Below, one piece after another: positions 45,715-56,401 of a stretch of DNA of 64,000 nucleotides. Below the pieces are notes generated by a model. That model made no database searches, was not told the DNA's origin, and saw nothing but the letters and a program-made list of their open reading frames with translations. The stretch lies in assembly GCA_025529335.1 (NCBI GenBank), contig JAMYHX010000020.1:1-64000 (forward strand). Direction: 5' to 3'. How positions within the stretch are numbered: position 1 is the first letter of the stretch; each line of letters starts with the position of its first letter. The DNA is from Rhizopus sp. PT2906. Lineage: Eukaryota > Mucoromycota > Mucoromycetes > Mucorales > Rhizopodaceae. The position numbers and the translations under genes were made by a program.

Positions 45715-47765
45715 ATGGGCAAAGCACCGATCAAGAGAAATCCCGATACTTCAACTGTAGAAACATCAGCCAATCCTTCAGAGAATGCGGGTATTGTCAT
45801 TTCTGCATTTGATGAAAGCACAACTGCAGATCACTTTGCTTTAATCTCTATGGCTATGGATCGACACCGTCTACGTATTTTTAATGTTCGTTCAGGCACT
45901 GTGAGCAACGATTATAGTGCAAAAGAGAAAGAAAGAGTAACATGCTTATCATGGGGATACATTAAAGATAATAGTGATTTACAAGTAAATAATACCCACA
46001 AAAAAGCAACACAACGTTGACATTTTCTTTTAGGCAAGCACTGTGCAAGCATTCAAAAAGAAGAAGAGCGGTGTAGCACCTTTATCTAAAGTGATTGCTT
46101 TAGGTATGCAATCTGGTTCAATATCTATATACTCGCTTAGCCACGGTATTGTGATAAAGAAACTGGAAAATGCGCATACAACACCTATATCTGATTTTGT
46201 CATGACAAAGGATGGATCGAGAGGATACTCAGTTGCTGAGGATAATTACATTATAGAATGGGACATTGAAGAAGAAAAAGAGCTCTTGTAGGTTCACAAT
46301 AGATATAAAAAAGCACGTACTTATTATATATATATATATATATTTAGTAAATGGAAAGCAGATGCAAAGAACGTACGTAAATTGAAATTGAGTCATGATG
46401 GATCAAAATTAGCTACAGCAGGACACACTATCACTCTTTGGGATCTGAATAGTCGTAGTGTGATCAAGGTATGTTTATTTGAAGCATCAAGTCATGTCAC
46501 TAATTCTTTTATATATATAGAAATTTACTGGACACGCTAGCGTAGTGAAAGAACTTGCTTTTTCACCTCAGGATGACTTGTTAGTTTCAAGTGCTGAAGA
46601 TGATCGATACATTAACGTCTGGGATGCCCAATCATCAAATACGAATGCCAACAATGTCACAGCACTGACGGTTGAAAGCAATGTGTCGCACATTGACTTT
46701 TCTACAACAGAACCCACTGTACTTGCTGTAACAGAGGAAGGCATCGTTGCCGTCTGGGAAAACCCTTCATTGGTCACAGTACAGGCAACAAGCCACAAGC
46801 GAAAGATGATGCGATCCTTAACCAAGGAACCAGATACCAGCATCAAGATTCTGTCCACTGAACAAGACAACAAGATGATACCGATCCTAGCAGCCAAGTT
46901 CGTGACAGACAAGGGAGGCAAATCCATCATGACTGCTCGTGGATCAAGCGTGAAACCATCGTTTGAAGTAGTAAAATATGTGAATGAAGAGACAGGCGCG
47001 ATTTTACGAGAAATTGAATTATCAAGACAGCCAGTGACAAACTTTTTGATTGATAATGCCTCCATTGCTGCAAACAACCTTAGGACAACCAAAAAGATCT
47101 ATGATGAATCGACAGTGACAGTGGTTGGCAATTCTGATTTTGCTATCAAAGCACCTACGATGGCTAATGATCAACAGGAAGACGAAGGTTCTGCGGAACA
47201 AACGATCGAACAAAAGTTGATGAGTCTCGACGTGACTGATTCAAGTGAACACAAGGCGAAAAAGAACAAGAAGAAGACGCTTGAGACACCTGCAGCTGGT
47301 TCCTTACAGACAGTCTTAGTTCAGGCACTCCACTCGGGCGATAACAGTTTATTGGAAGCTTGTTTACAATTTACAAAGCGAGATGTGATTGAGAACACAA
47401 TTAGACGATTACCAACAAAATACATTATTCCCTTATTGATCGACTTGATTACACGCTTCCAAGAAAAGCCTGGTCGTGCACCTGCGCTTCTGATCTGGAT
47501 TCAATCTATTCTCTTGATTCATACGGCTTATTTGATGACAGTGCCTAATCTAGTAGGTAAATTATCCAACTTTTATCAAGCACTGGATACACGACTAGGC
47601 GTGTTTCCCAAATTACTTGCTTTACGAGGACGTTTGGATGTTGTGCAAAGTCAAGTCAATGTCAAGTCTTATTCAAATATTAATGACAAGGAATTGGAAC
47701 GCGCTCAAATAGCAGAAAACATATATGTGGAAGAAGACTCTGATGATGCAGCAGAAGTAGAAGAT

Positions 47766-47796
<31 letters not shown>

Positions 47797-47819
47797 AAGA
47801 CGATATGGAGTTGTATTAG
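45715..47819 (+). CDS. UTP5: U3 snoRNP t-UTP component UTP5 / WDR43
   Basis: Exons 45715-45984, 46034-46287, 46348-46468, 46521-47819; 647 aa. WD40 repeats in the first half (KVIALGMQSGSISIYSLSHG; LATAGHTITLWDLNSRSVIK; FTGHASVVKELAFSPQDDLL), then a linker with a KKNKKK basic patch, then the C-terminal Utp12 domain (LQTVLVQALHSGDNSLLEAC LQ ... LLIDLITRFQEKPGRAPALL IWIQ) and a very acidic tail. UTP5 belongs to the early t-UTP complex that binds nascent pre-rRNA in the nucleolus and starts 90S assembly. Intron 2 contains a TA dinucleotide run at 46326-46343. Confidence 0.9.
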
Positions 47820-48180
47820 TCATTCTGTAGATATAAAAAAAGAAAAAGAACTTAACTAGTTTATTTAAATAAAATAAATAATAGAATACAAGATGATATA
47901 TTTTGTTGTGTTATGAGTTTATGTAATGCTTAAATGTTGAATAGTAACTACCTCTCATGAAGTAGATGCAGCTGCAATACTGTATTTTTATTAATTATTG
48001 ACATTAATTTATAAAATGTTGTCATAAAATAAAAAAATTATTTGCGTAAAAAGGCGACAAAGAAAAATATGTTTGAATAAAACGACATCATGTCAAAAGA
48101 GAGAGAGAGATAATGAGTTTATATGTAGAAAAAGAGAGAAAAAGTATGTTAGTATTAGAGCACATATCCTAATATTAATT

Positions 48181-48400
48181 TTACTTACCACCAAGGTGCA
48201 TTCTGGGGAGGGTAGCGATAACTACCCAGGATAGTTTAAACAAAAAAAAAAAAAGGAACGGAGGACAGAGAGAACCCAGAGCACAAGAAGAGGCAACTGG
48301 GAGAACGTTCCAGGTGTACGCGCCAGAGAGCAAAAAGGGCAGGACAAGCGAGTCAGAGCAAGGACCATGAGGACAGGCTAGTTTTGATTTGTGAATCTTT
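48181..48400. repeat. Repeat copy A with stem-loop (possible structured RNA or SINE-like element)
   Basis: Shares an ordered set of blocks with 54088-54282: CTTAcC/CTTAtCC, AAGGTGCA/AAGTGTAC, a hairpin with loop CGATAA, an A/G-rich middle, AACTGGGA, and a 3' block GGCTAGTTTTGATTTG-like. The hairpin at 48211-48228 is GGGTAG-CGATAA-CTACCC. No pol III A or B box was recognised. Strand is unknown; the minus strand reads GGTAAGT after the conserved block, resembling a splice donor. Confidence 0.5.
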
Positions 48401-48633
48401 GAATACTTAAGTTAATTTCAACTTCAAGACAGCCCACCTGTTAATATTACGAAAATATTCTTGGCGACGACGAATTTACATTTCATGCAACATGAATTTT
48501 GTTCTCACCATGGATGTATTTATTTTCGATCACAGGCGAATTTACTTTCCGGAAAGAGTGTATAACGTATCATTAAAAGATGTACCTGCATGTCTGTAGT
48601 AATGAATTAAAGAGCTTCTTGATAATCTCAGGC

Positions 48634-48636
<3 letters not shown>

Positions 48637-48683
<47 letters not shown>
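48637..48683. repeat. 47-base poly(A) run
   Basis: Uninterrupted run of A. It could be a simple repeat or a retroposed poly(A) tail belonging to sequence on its left; no flanking target-site duplication was found by eye. Confidence 0.85.
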
Positions 48684-48685
<2 letters not shown>

Positions 48686-49052
48686 CTAATAAAGGTGGCT
48701 AATGAGATGCTTCTTTTTATTTTACGCCAGATTAGTCTAGACCAAGCTTTGTTATTTACGCAGTAAAAAAAAATAATGGTCAACAGTGAGAATCGGTTAT
48801 ATAAAGAAGCAAGGGCGACGCGTAAAAGTATTATAAAATGATCAGAAAGGAAACTTGACAATTAAATAGAATCACGAGAAATGTATTTTGACAGTTTAGT
48901 GCTCTTCTTGTTGCTGCTTTTATAGACGGAGAAAGAATTGGGTAAAAAAGGTACATAAAAAAAGGGCAACAGTTACACGACTTTATATAAAAAGATGAAA
49001 CTTTTTTATATCCTTTTTTCTCTCTCTTTTTCATTTTAAACCATTTTTCACA

Positions 49053-52000
49053 ATGACAATCTTTAGTGATATTGCTGATAAAGTGACTAGTCTCTTTGAG
49101 AGTAGCGAAGAACCCAAAAAAGAAGATGATGATTTCATTGAACAACAACTCTTGAACGAGAAGCATCGTTATGATTCATTTGCTGCCGTCAGACACGGTG
49201 CTCAAGTCAAGTATTTTATTGATGGACAAAATTATTGCTGGTAAATATATATACATAATATGAGAGTGAGAGAAAATAATATAGTGATCAAAAGGGCTGT
49301 TTCAGAAGCTATTGACAAGGCAACCGAATGTATTTACATTGAAGATTGGTGGCTGGTAAAGTTATACAACAAAAAACTATCATTAAAGAGAGACTAAAGA
49401 AGCTCTTTTTTTGTATATAGACACCTGAGCTGGTAAACACTAAACAAAATGCAAGACATACAGCACTAATACTTGCATAGTATTTACGCAGACCTCCATC
49501 TAAATATCCAGAATATCGTATTGACCGATTATTAAAGAAGAAGGCAGATGAAGGTGTAAAGATTTACATTGTTGTTTACAAGGTAAATAGTTGAGATGTG
49601 TATGATATAAGTATTGCATAATAACACTTGAAAAAGGAAGTCGAAATGGCTTTAACCTTGGATAGTGCTCACACTAAGGAAGCACTTCAATCCTTGAGTG
49701 AAAACATTATAGGTAAAGTGAACAAAAATTTAAGTTGCCGTTTAAGCTTATGCAACTAGTTATGAGACACCCCGATCACTCCCTCGGAGGCACCTTTTTC
49801 TGGTCTCACCATGAAAAGTTTGTCGTCGTTGATAACCAGATTGCTTTCCTCGGTGGTATCGATCTATGCTTTGGGTGAGTAGATATACAGAAACATGATA
49901 AATACCTCTAACACTCTATCATAGTCGTTGGGATACTCATGCTCATCCTTTAGCAGACTTTCACGGAGATGATCCCGAAAGTGAACTATTTCCAGGTTAG
50001 GCTTATTATATAACTTTATTTATTTATTTTTTTTAGTCTAAAACGGAATTTGCATATGATTAGGTCAAGATTATAGTGACGCTCGTGTGAGAGATTTTGA
50101 TCATGGTAAGATAAAAACATATTATATACAATATATGCTAATCCACTCTTTTGCAGTCAAGGATTGGGATATGCGTCTTATTGACAAAACTGTCATTCCT
50201 AGAATGCCTTGGCATGATATGTCCTTGTGTGTGGTAAGTTATATCCATGGGGTGACACATAAGAACAAAGCCCTAACTGTTAAAAAAAAAGATGGGTGCT
50301 CCTGTTCTGGACGTTGCTCGTCACTTTTGTGAACGTTGGAATTTCGTCAAACATGAAAAGGCTAAAGATAAAGACAATATTCCTTTCTTACAGCCCCCCT
50401 TGGGTGGTATGGGCTCTCAGCAGAGATATATTGAAGAAGACCCTGAGGCCCACCATTACAGAAAATATCGTCACAATCACAGAACTCACGGTGTAACGGG
50501 AACGATGCGTACACAAGTACTTCGAAGCAGTGCCAAATGGAGCTCTGGTGTTGAACTTGAAGTAAGGCTTTTAAGATCATGATGAGCAAACAAGGGATAA
50601 CTAATGATTGCTATTATTAGCATTCTATTCAAAATGCCTATATTGCTACCATCCTTGGAGCCCAACATTACATTTATATTGAAAACCAGTTCTTTAGTAA
50701 TGTAGCACTAACAGATATATAGAGCATGTGAACTAACTCCACTATTACCTATTCAGTCACTGCGACCGAGATGAACGATGGCAGTATCCTCAAGAACCAG
50801 ATTGGTAATGCTATCGTCAAGCGAATCATCCGTGCTCATGAAGAACAAGAAAAGTTTAAGGTGTTTGTCTTGATGCCCTTGATGCCTGCATTCCCCGCTG
50901 ACTTGAGTACAAAGGATGCAGCCACTGCTAGGTATACGCTTATATAAATAATGTAGAATGGTCAATTAACACGCGTTTGTTGATACAGATTGGTTATGCA
51001 TTATCAGTACATATCTATCTGTCGTGGTCCTAACAGTATTGTCGAAAAGCTCAAGGCAACTGGCATTGATCCTGACGAGTACATTCGCTTTTACAGCTTA
51101 AGAAGTTATGATCGTATCAATCGTAGCAAGCTTGAAGAATTGCTTGTCAAGGCAGCTGGTTACGGCAATACAACCCAACAACAGTTGGATAACATCGAAG
51201 GTCATGAAGGAGAAGAGGCTGAAGTCGTTCATCATGCAGGTGATCCTGACTTTGCTCGTGATACCAAAGGTTCATTCAACGTAGATGAAGAAGTCGAGTA
51301 TGGTCGTATTCCTGATGATGATGATGTTCGTCGCCATCGTGAACAGTTGGAAGAAGGTATTGCCTCTGATTCAATTGCCAAGGATGCAATGGAAGGTGGT
51401 GATATTGAAAGCGAGCCTTGGGTGAATGATACAAAATACTCTCAGCCAAGAGATGATGAAGCTGAAAGGGAAGAAGCCAGTGATTACGTTACTGAAGAGC
51501 TTTATATCCATGCAAAACTTTTAATTGCTGATGGTAAAAGAAAAGCAAACATATAAGCTATATATACATGTCTAATTCTATATTTTACATATAGACAAGG
51601 TTGTCATTATGGGCTCTGCCAATTTGAATGATCGTTCTCAGTGTGGTGACCGTGACTCTGAAATTGCTTTAATTGTCGAAGACAAGGATACGATTCCTTC
51701 CAAGATGAATGGTGAATATGTAAGTTTTTTTTTTTCTGATTTATCGTTGCATAAATGACGTAACTAAAACTTCATTAGTATGAAGCTAGTCGATTTGCAG
51801 CCACTTTGAGACGTAACTTATGGAAGGAACACTTGGGCTTGATCCCTGATGCACCACCTGATGAAGTCACAGATGCTATGCTTCCTTTGCCCACACCACA
51901 GGTAGATACAACAGACAGCGAAGAAGATAGACAAGTGATGGACCCACTTGATGAGGATACACTTGCCTTATGGAACTCTACAGCCAAAACAAATACCATT

Positions 52001-52314
52001 GCTTTCCGCCATGTATTCCATTGTGTTCCTGATGATACAGGTATAGATAAAGTAAGAAATGCTGAGCCAAAATTACTAAAAAAGTAAATATAGTCACCAC
52101 ATGGGAGGAGTACAAAACGTTCTACCCTGATCCCAGTCAGATTGATATTGGACATGTTCATGACCCTGAAATGTCAGTAGATGAAATAAGAGACCACTTG
52201 GCTAATATCCATGGTCATTTGGTTGAATTCCCCTATCATTTCCTTGAAAATGTCGATCTTCAAGGTGAATCTATTCCCTTTATTGGAGATAACATACAAG
52301 AATTGTATACCTAA
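49053..52314 (+). CDS. Phospholipase D, two HKD motifs, no PX/PH domain
   Basis: Sixteen exons: 49053-49240, 49295-49355, 49421-49432, 49481-49582, 49637-49712, 49760-49874, 49925-49995, 50064-50105, 50157-50233, 50292-50561, 50621-50696, 50757-50931, 50989-51533, 51595-51719, 51779-52040, 52094-52314; 805 aa. HKD1 is SHHEKFVVVD (His164, Lys166, Asp171), then FLGGIDLCFGRWD; IYIENQFFITAT precedes HKD2 YIHAKLLIAD (His596, Lys598, Asp603) and GSANLNDRSQ. It hydrolyses phosphatidylcholine to phosphatidic acid and choline. A short N-terminus (FSDIADKVTSLFES) replaces the PX and PH domains of yeast Spo14-type enzymes. An acidic insert of about 120 residues precedes HKD2. Exon 3 is 12 nt (Thr-Pro-Glu-Leu), required by the EDWWLTPELYLRRPP motif. 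Confidence 0.92.
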
Positions 52315-52678
52315 ATTGAATAAAACGTGTCACGGATATTACATTTATCCATTTTTTTTTTCATTCTATTTATTATTGTTTGTTATAAAAAAAAAAGATG
52401 GAATGATTTTTTAAATGAAAAAAAAAAGGTATAAAACTAACTTGTTCTCTTTTCCCTTTTACTATTTGTCTTTTTAAAAGAAAAAGAATAGAAAAGACAA
52501 GTGGGTTTAAATAACGTTTTGAATAATTCCTCAAGGATAAATTATGAATCATTCGGAAACACACGGAATGAATTAAAAAACGTGAATTAAGAATAGAAAC
52601 AATAGAGAATATGTTTGATATAAAAGACTTTCTTTTTTTGATCTTTTTTTTTTTTCTTCATTATTATTCTATTTAAAT
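52315..52678. other. Intergenic with T-rich tracts, no gene seen
   Basis: 364 bp of T- and A-rich sequence between PLD and the next small gene: poly(A) region of PLD and a TTTTTTTTTT-containing leader before 52679. Confidence 0.4.
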
Positions 52679-53047
52679 ATGTCAATGTCAATTCTCGGTA
52701 GTGTACCTCTCTTTGGTCTGTTCGGTTCTAGTACAAAGAGTAAACATGATCGTCTTCGCAAGAGTATGATACCTATATCCTCTGTATTGAAAAGACAACC
52801 CTTTTCAACCTCATCACAACGAGCATTACCTAATAAATCATCCTCTTATCAACAAAGAAATGCTGAAAACAGGGCTGGCCCTGAAGTCATCACCGAAAGC
52901 TCCATCTTGAATAGTTTTCCAAGACCCAATTTGATGCCCACTCTCCACTTTTCACTCTTTGGATCACCTAATAACGATGGTAAAAAGACAGCGGCCAAAT
53001 GTACAAATTGCTCTGGTCCACATTCGACTGATTTCTGTCCTTGTTGA
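52679..53047 (+). CDS. Hypothetical small protein with C-terminal cysteine cluster
   Basis: Single exon, 122 aa. It begins MSMSILGSVPLFGLFGSSTK, a hydrophobic then basic N-terminus (HDRLRKSMIPISSVLKRQPF) that could serve as a targeting sequence, continues Ser/Asn-rich, and ends in KCTNCSGPHSTDFCPC, a possible zinc-binding CxxC/CxC cluster. ATG context is good (aaATGTCAATG) after a T-rich leader. No recognised family. The protein-like composition and intact frame favour a real gene; orphan status keeps confidence moderate. Confidence 0.5.
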   Translation: MSMSILGSVPLFGLFGSSTKSKHDRLRKSMIPISSVLKRQPFSTSSQRALPNKSSSYQQRNAENRAGPEVITESSILNSFPRPNLMPTLHFSLFGSPNNDGKKTAAKCTNCSGPHSTDFCPC

Positions 53048-53494
53048 TCATTTTGCATACTTAAGCATTATTATTATATCTTATTTATGCACATATATAT
53101 ATATTTACATACATTTATACGCGCATACATTTAAATAGGCAGTACACCCTGTCAGTTACATATATATTTATATATTTGCTTGATTTATTCACATGTTTGT
53201 TATTTAATAAATTCACACATTATTTATTTTTTTTCAGGAACATATTTCTCTTATATTCGATCTTATTGAACAAGTGTTGTATATGATATTTGGCTATAAA
53301 AATGACTCTGATGGATTTTATGATGGACAGTAGACACACTATTTCTGCTTGTCTTTTTCAAATAATGAATAATGTCGAGCTTATAGAGTCTAAACTTTTA
53401 CAAGTTTTAATTGAGGAATTTTGGCTTAATATTGAAGTTTGCTTATATAAAAGGACTTGCAGCCCTCTGCTTTTAGATTTATCAACAAGCAAAA
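53048..53494. other. Intergenic with TA-rich tract and TATA box
   Basis: TA-rich stretch around 53080-53180. A good TATA box (TATAAAAGG) at 53446-53454 lies 41 bp before the ATG at 53495. An overlapping ORF at 53290-53526 looks random. Confidence 0.45.
53446..53454 (+). promoter_or_regulatory. TATA box (TATAAAAGG) for the 53495 gene
   Basis: Strong TATA consensus close to the small ORF start, with a short A/C-rich leader (ATCAACAAGCAAAA) between. Confidence 0.5.
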
Positions 53495-53764
53495 ATGAGC
53501 ATAATGCACGCGCGCTACATTTGTGACGGTATATTTAAAAGTGAGGTACACTGTAGTGTGTCTGTTACTGGTCCTGGCAGCGCGCCAAGAATCTCCTTTT
53601 CTATTTTCTTTAGTTTGACGGATGATCTAGGATGTGATGTAAAAGCCGTATGGACAGCTCGCCTTCATATTGGTGAGGCTTTGGAAGAATATGATCTCGT
53701 GTTTGAACAAGCTAGACCACTCAATGATGTGATGGTAGTCCCTCAGCTTTATGCTGAGCCGTGA
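53495..53764 (+). CDS. Hypothetical small protein
   Basis: Single exon, 89 aa. It begins MSIMHARYICDGIFKSEVHC and contains SVTGPGSAPRISFSIFFSLT and DDLGCDVKAVWTARLHIGEA, ending QLYAEP. Composition is protein-like, with alternating hydrophobic residues suggesting beta strands, and the promoter has a TATA box. No family is recognised. It may be an orphan gene or a leftover exon. Confidence 0.42.
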   Translation: MSIMHARYICDGIFKSEVHCSVSVTGPGSAPRISFSIFFSLTDDLGCDVKAVWTARLHIGEALEEYDLVFEQARPLNDVMVVPQLYAEP

Positions 53765-54087
53765 TAGCTAGATTGATATTGTTTTTGCGTGTAAATGAAG
53801 GGTTTTTAGTTATTTGCAAAAGAAATGTACATTATAATTGCTAAACACTGATTAGATTACACGATATTGGTCTATGCTTACACTTTATTCACAAATTATT
53901 CGCACACTGATAAAAAAAATGACAATTTCAGACAATAAATAATAATAAAAGAAAGTACATCAAAAGTAAAAGAATGAATAAAGAAATGATTAATAAATTA
54001 GTTATTAAATTGATATTATAAAAGAGGAGGATTTATAAGAGAAAAACAGAGACCAGAAAAGTGAGTAAACATATAAAGAGGCTATCA
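53765..54087. other. Intergenic, no gene seen
   Basis: AT-rich; several AATAAA-like signals (53935-53950). Nothing else. Confidence 0.4.
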
Positions 54088-54348
54088 ATATCTTATCCGA
54101 AGTGTACCCTGGGCTGAGCTGGCGATAACCAGCCCGGACAAGCGAAGAAGAGAAAGAAAGAAAAAGAGCATGAAAGAGCAAGGAAGAGAGAAGCTAAAGG
54201 AGTAACTGGGACCAAAGTTTGGTAAGAACCAAACTACCCCAGCCAACACCGGGTTAGTTTCGATGGACAATCTGTAATACTACATATCAGTTTCTTACAA
54301 GAGAAAAGAATATAACATACCTTAGGGCTAGCTGGGGAATAGCTGGTC
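54088..54348. repeat. Repeat copy B, and partial copy C, with stem-loop
   Basis: Copy B (about 54088-54282) matches the block order of 48181-48400; its hairpin is GCTGG-CGATAA-CCAGC (54117-54132). A partial third unit at 54321-54348 (CTTAGGGCTAGCTGGGGAATAGCTGG) repeats the left part only. On the minus strand, unit C ends in CCTAAG|GTATGT and copy B begins after ...TATTACAG, which together look like an intron of about 46 nt, so a minus-strand spliced transcript is possible. No long protein is supported. Confidence 0.5.
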
Positions 54349-54561
54349 TTACTTCTTGATCCAAAGAAGACAGGGCCAGACTATTTATATAAAGTCTCTA
54401 ACAACTTTTCATTTGTATAAAGTACTGACCACATTTATTTTATACTCAAAATATCAAGCTCATTTTATATTGTCCTTTAAACAATAAAGAAGACTTAGAA
54501 AACCAACTAAAGTGTTAATTGTTATTGATCTTGTAATTTGCGCGGTTAATTCCTGAAAGAA

Positions 54562-55093
54562 GTGTATAGATTTATTTTGGATAAGATGGAACGCACCTTA
54601 GTAATAAGGTCTACTGATGAAAGTATGTTAAATATAAACATGAAAACTTTACAAGCAATCTATTTGAAAAAAGATAAATACAAACTTGTATTTATAACAT
54701 CAAGGCTTTTTATGGTCATGGAAACGACCACTAAAACCGGAGGTCGTCTGATTCACAAGTACTCAGCCTTATGGAACCGTCGTTGTCAAGAACAGAGCAT
54801 GAAATAGCGCAATTTGAGAATGTAAAAGACGCTCAAACAAAAGTATGATAGAATATTGCAATAATGCCCTTATTTGTTACCATAGAAACGTCACTTCAGA
54901 CTGTAAACTTCTGTACAAATGCTTTAAAAAAAGTATATGCTTTATTAAACAAAATCTTCCCTCAACTAGATCATATAAATTTCGCAAAGTTATTGGAGTT
55001 ATATTCATTGCTCATTTATCAATACAAGATATAAAAAACAGACCTTGTAGATCTATTGGCATCCGAAGGGGACATTTCCAAGCGTACAATTAA
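54562..55093 (+). other. Two short adjacent ORFs of unknown nature
   Basis: 54562-54807 contains MERTLVIRSTDESMLNINMK and ends EQSMK; 54845-55093 contains FKKSICFIKQNLPSTRSYKF and FIAHLSIQDIKNRPCRSIGI. They could be pieces of one decayed gene or mobile element, since they are close and in the same strand but different frames. No family is recognised and they may be chance ORFs. Confidence 0.2.
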
Positions 55094-56401
55094 GCTACAT
55101 AATGTGTTCATACCCCATTATTTAAATATCACCCATTGGTGTTGCGCTTACTGTACCTTAAACTATCCTTTCTAGACCTTTTTAAATAAAAAGGATATTA
55201 ATGTTGGTCAGTATCCATCTATCTGGTTCTTATATTCTACAAGATCAAAACACACAATAGATTTTCTCCCTTCTTTTTCAGCGCCTATCAAGTTGTATGA
55301 TCAAGGAACCAAGCCTATGAAACATTAATAGAATGTAGTACAGATCAATTCCCATGAATGTTTCGAGAACGTAACTTTGCATCATACTTTATCCGGATAC
55401 CATCCTAAAGGGAAAAAAAAAAAAGAAAAACCTTGACATATACTCAAAGTGGAGGATAATAAGCCAAAACTGACTAAAAAAAAGGTCATAGCATTATATA
55501 AGCTTAGTGTGTATTACCCAGTAACTTGCACACACACACACAATCACTCGTGAATGATGTCCTTGTATAAATTTAGCCCAATACACAACACTCTTTGTAC
55601 TATGTTTCACAATGATTGTGATAGACAAGATGATAAAAGCTATAATGCAATGTAAACATTGGCGTATGTAAATTTATTATTATGCAAAACACCTCAAGGC
55701 CCTTGATCATAATCGGGGCATCATGGGTAACAAAGGATAATCCTTTAGACGCGGCTTATCAACGCATGTGATGTAAGGGAAAAAAGAAATACAGACATTT
55801 TCTGTGGAAAAAGAAAAAAGATGGAGTAATATGGGACCAATCAGTAAATGAACTGTATTTGAATTCAATTAATCGTGAGTACTGCATAAATATAGATTAA
55901 CTATGGATACTCTTGATAAAGGGAAGCAACAAGAGCAAAAAAAATGAATGTCAACTGTCAAACTAAAGACTAAAGTGTCATGTATTAGCTAATTCATACA
56001 CAAAAAGGGGGTCCTTCCTGGAGTGAAATGGTCACCGCGGGTACATTGCAGTTTAAGGAAATGATCCCTGTAATGAAATTATATAAGAGCAAACTAGGTT
56101 TAATAGAACTCATTTGACATCTTTTCTTTTCTAGATTCTATTTCTCTTTTTTTATACCCGTTGTCTATTTTTTTTTTGTAATTAGGAATTTAGATCTTTT
56201 ACTTGTGTTTCCCACCGTCTTTACAATTCTTACCTTTTACGGAAATATATGGGATGCTATCTGTTTCCACTCTACGCATCAGTTTGGGCAAAATAAAGTT
56301 TGTCCTCACTTCATCCCCAACCATCTAAATACATATAAATACCTCAGCCCTCTTTTTTTTCGGTTTTTTTTTTTTTTTTCTTTTCTCAAGTTGCTCTAGA
56401 A
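55094..56401. other. 1.3-kb intergenic region and acetyl-CoA synthetase promoter
   Basis: No gene seen. A CA dinucleotide run sits at about 55530-55542. The last 300 bp are pyrimidine-rich, with a TATAAATA box at 56334-56341 about 60 bp before the ACS ATG and a long T tract at 56361-56380. Confidence 0.5.
56334..56341 (+). promoter_or_regulatory. TATA box of the acetyl-CoA synthetase gene
   Basis: TATAAATA about 60 bp upstream of the ATG, followed by a CT/T-rich leader, the usual layout for a highly expressed fungal gene. Confidence 0.5.

Larger units (their letters stand above)
47820..49052. other. 1.2-kb intergenic region with structured repeat copy and long poly(A)
   Basis: UTP5 3' UTR, then a repeat copy (about 48181-48400; described separately), then a 47-base A run at 48637-48683, then the PLD promoter. 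No ORF with coding signal. Confidence 0.5.

Noticed and set aside
46568..47092. 174-codon minus-strand ORF
   Set aside because: Antisense shadow of UTP5.
48181..48400. U1 snRNA candidate, because ACTTACC near the start of repeat copy A matches the U1 5' end
   Set aside because: No U1-like stem-loop I loop sequence or convincing Sm site follows, and copy B lacks the ACTTACC match.
54085..54270. Minus-strand ORF of 61 codons through repeat copy B
   Set aside because: Copy A carries a stop in the corresponding frame (CCTGGGTAG) and the conserved part is the hairpin, so coding conservation is not supported.
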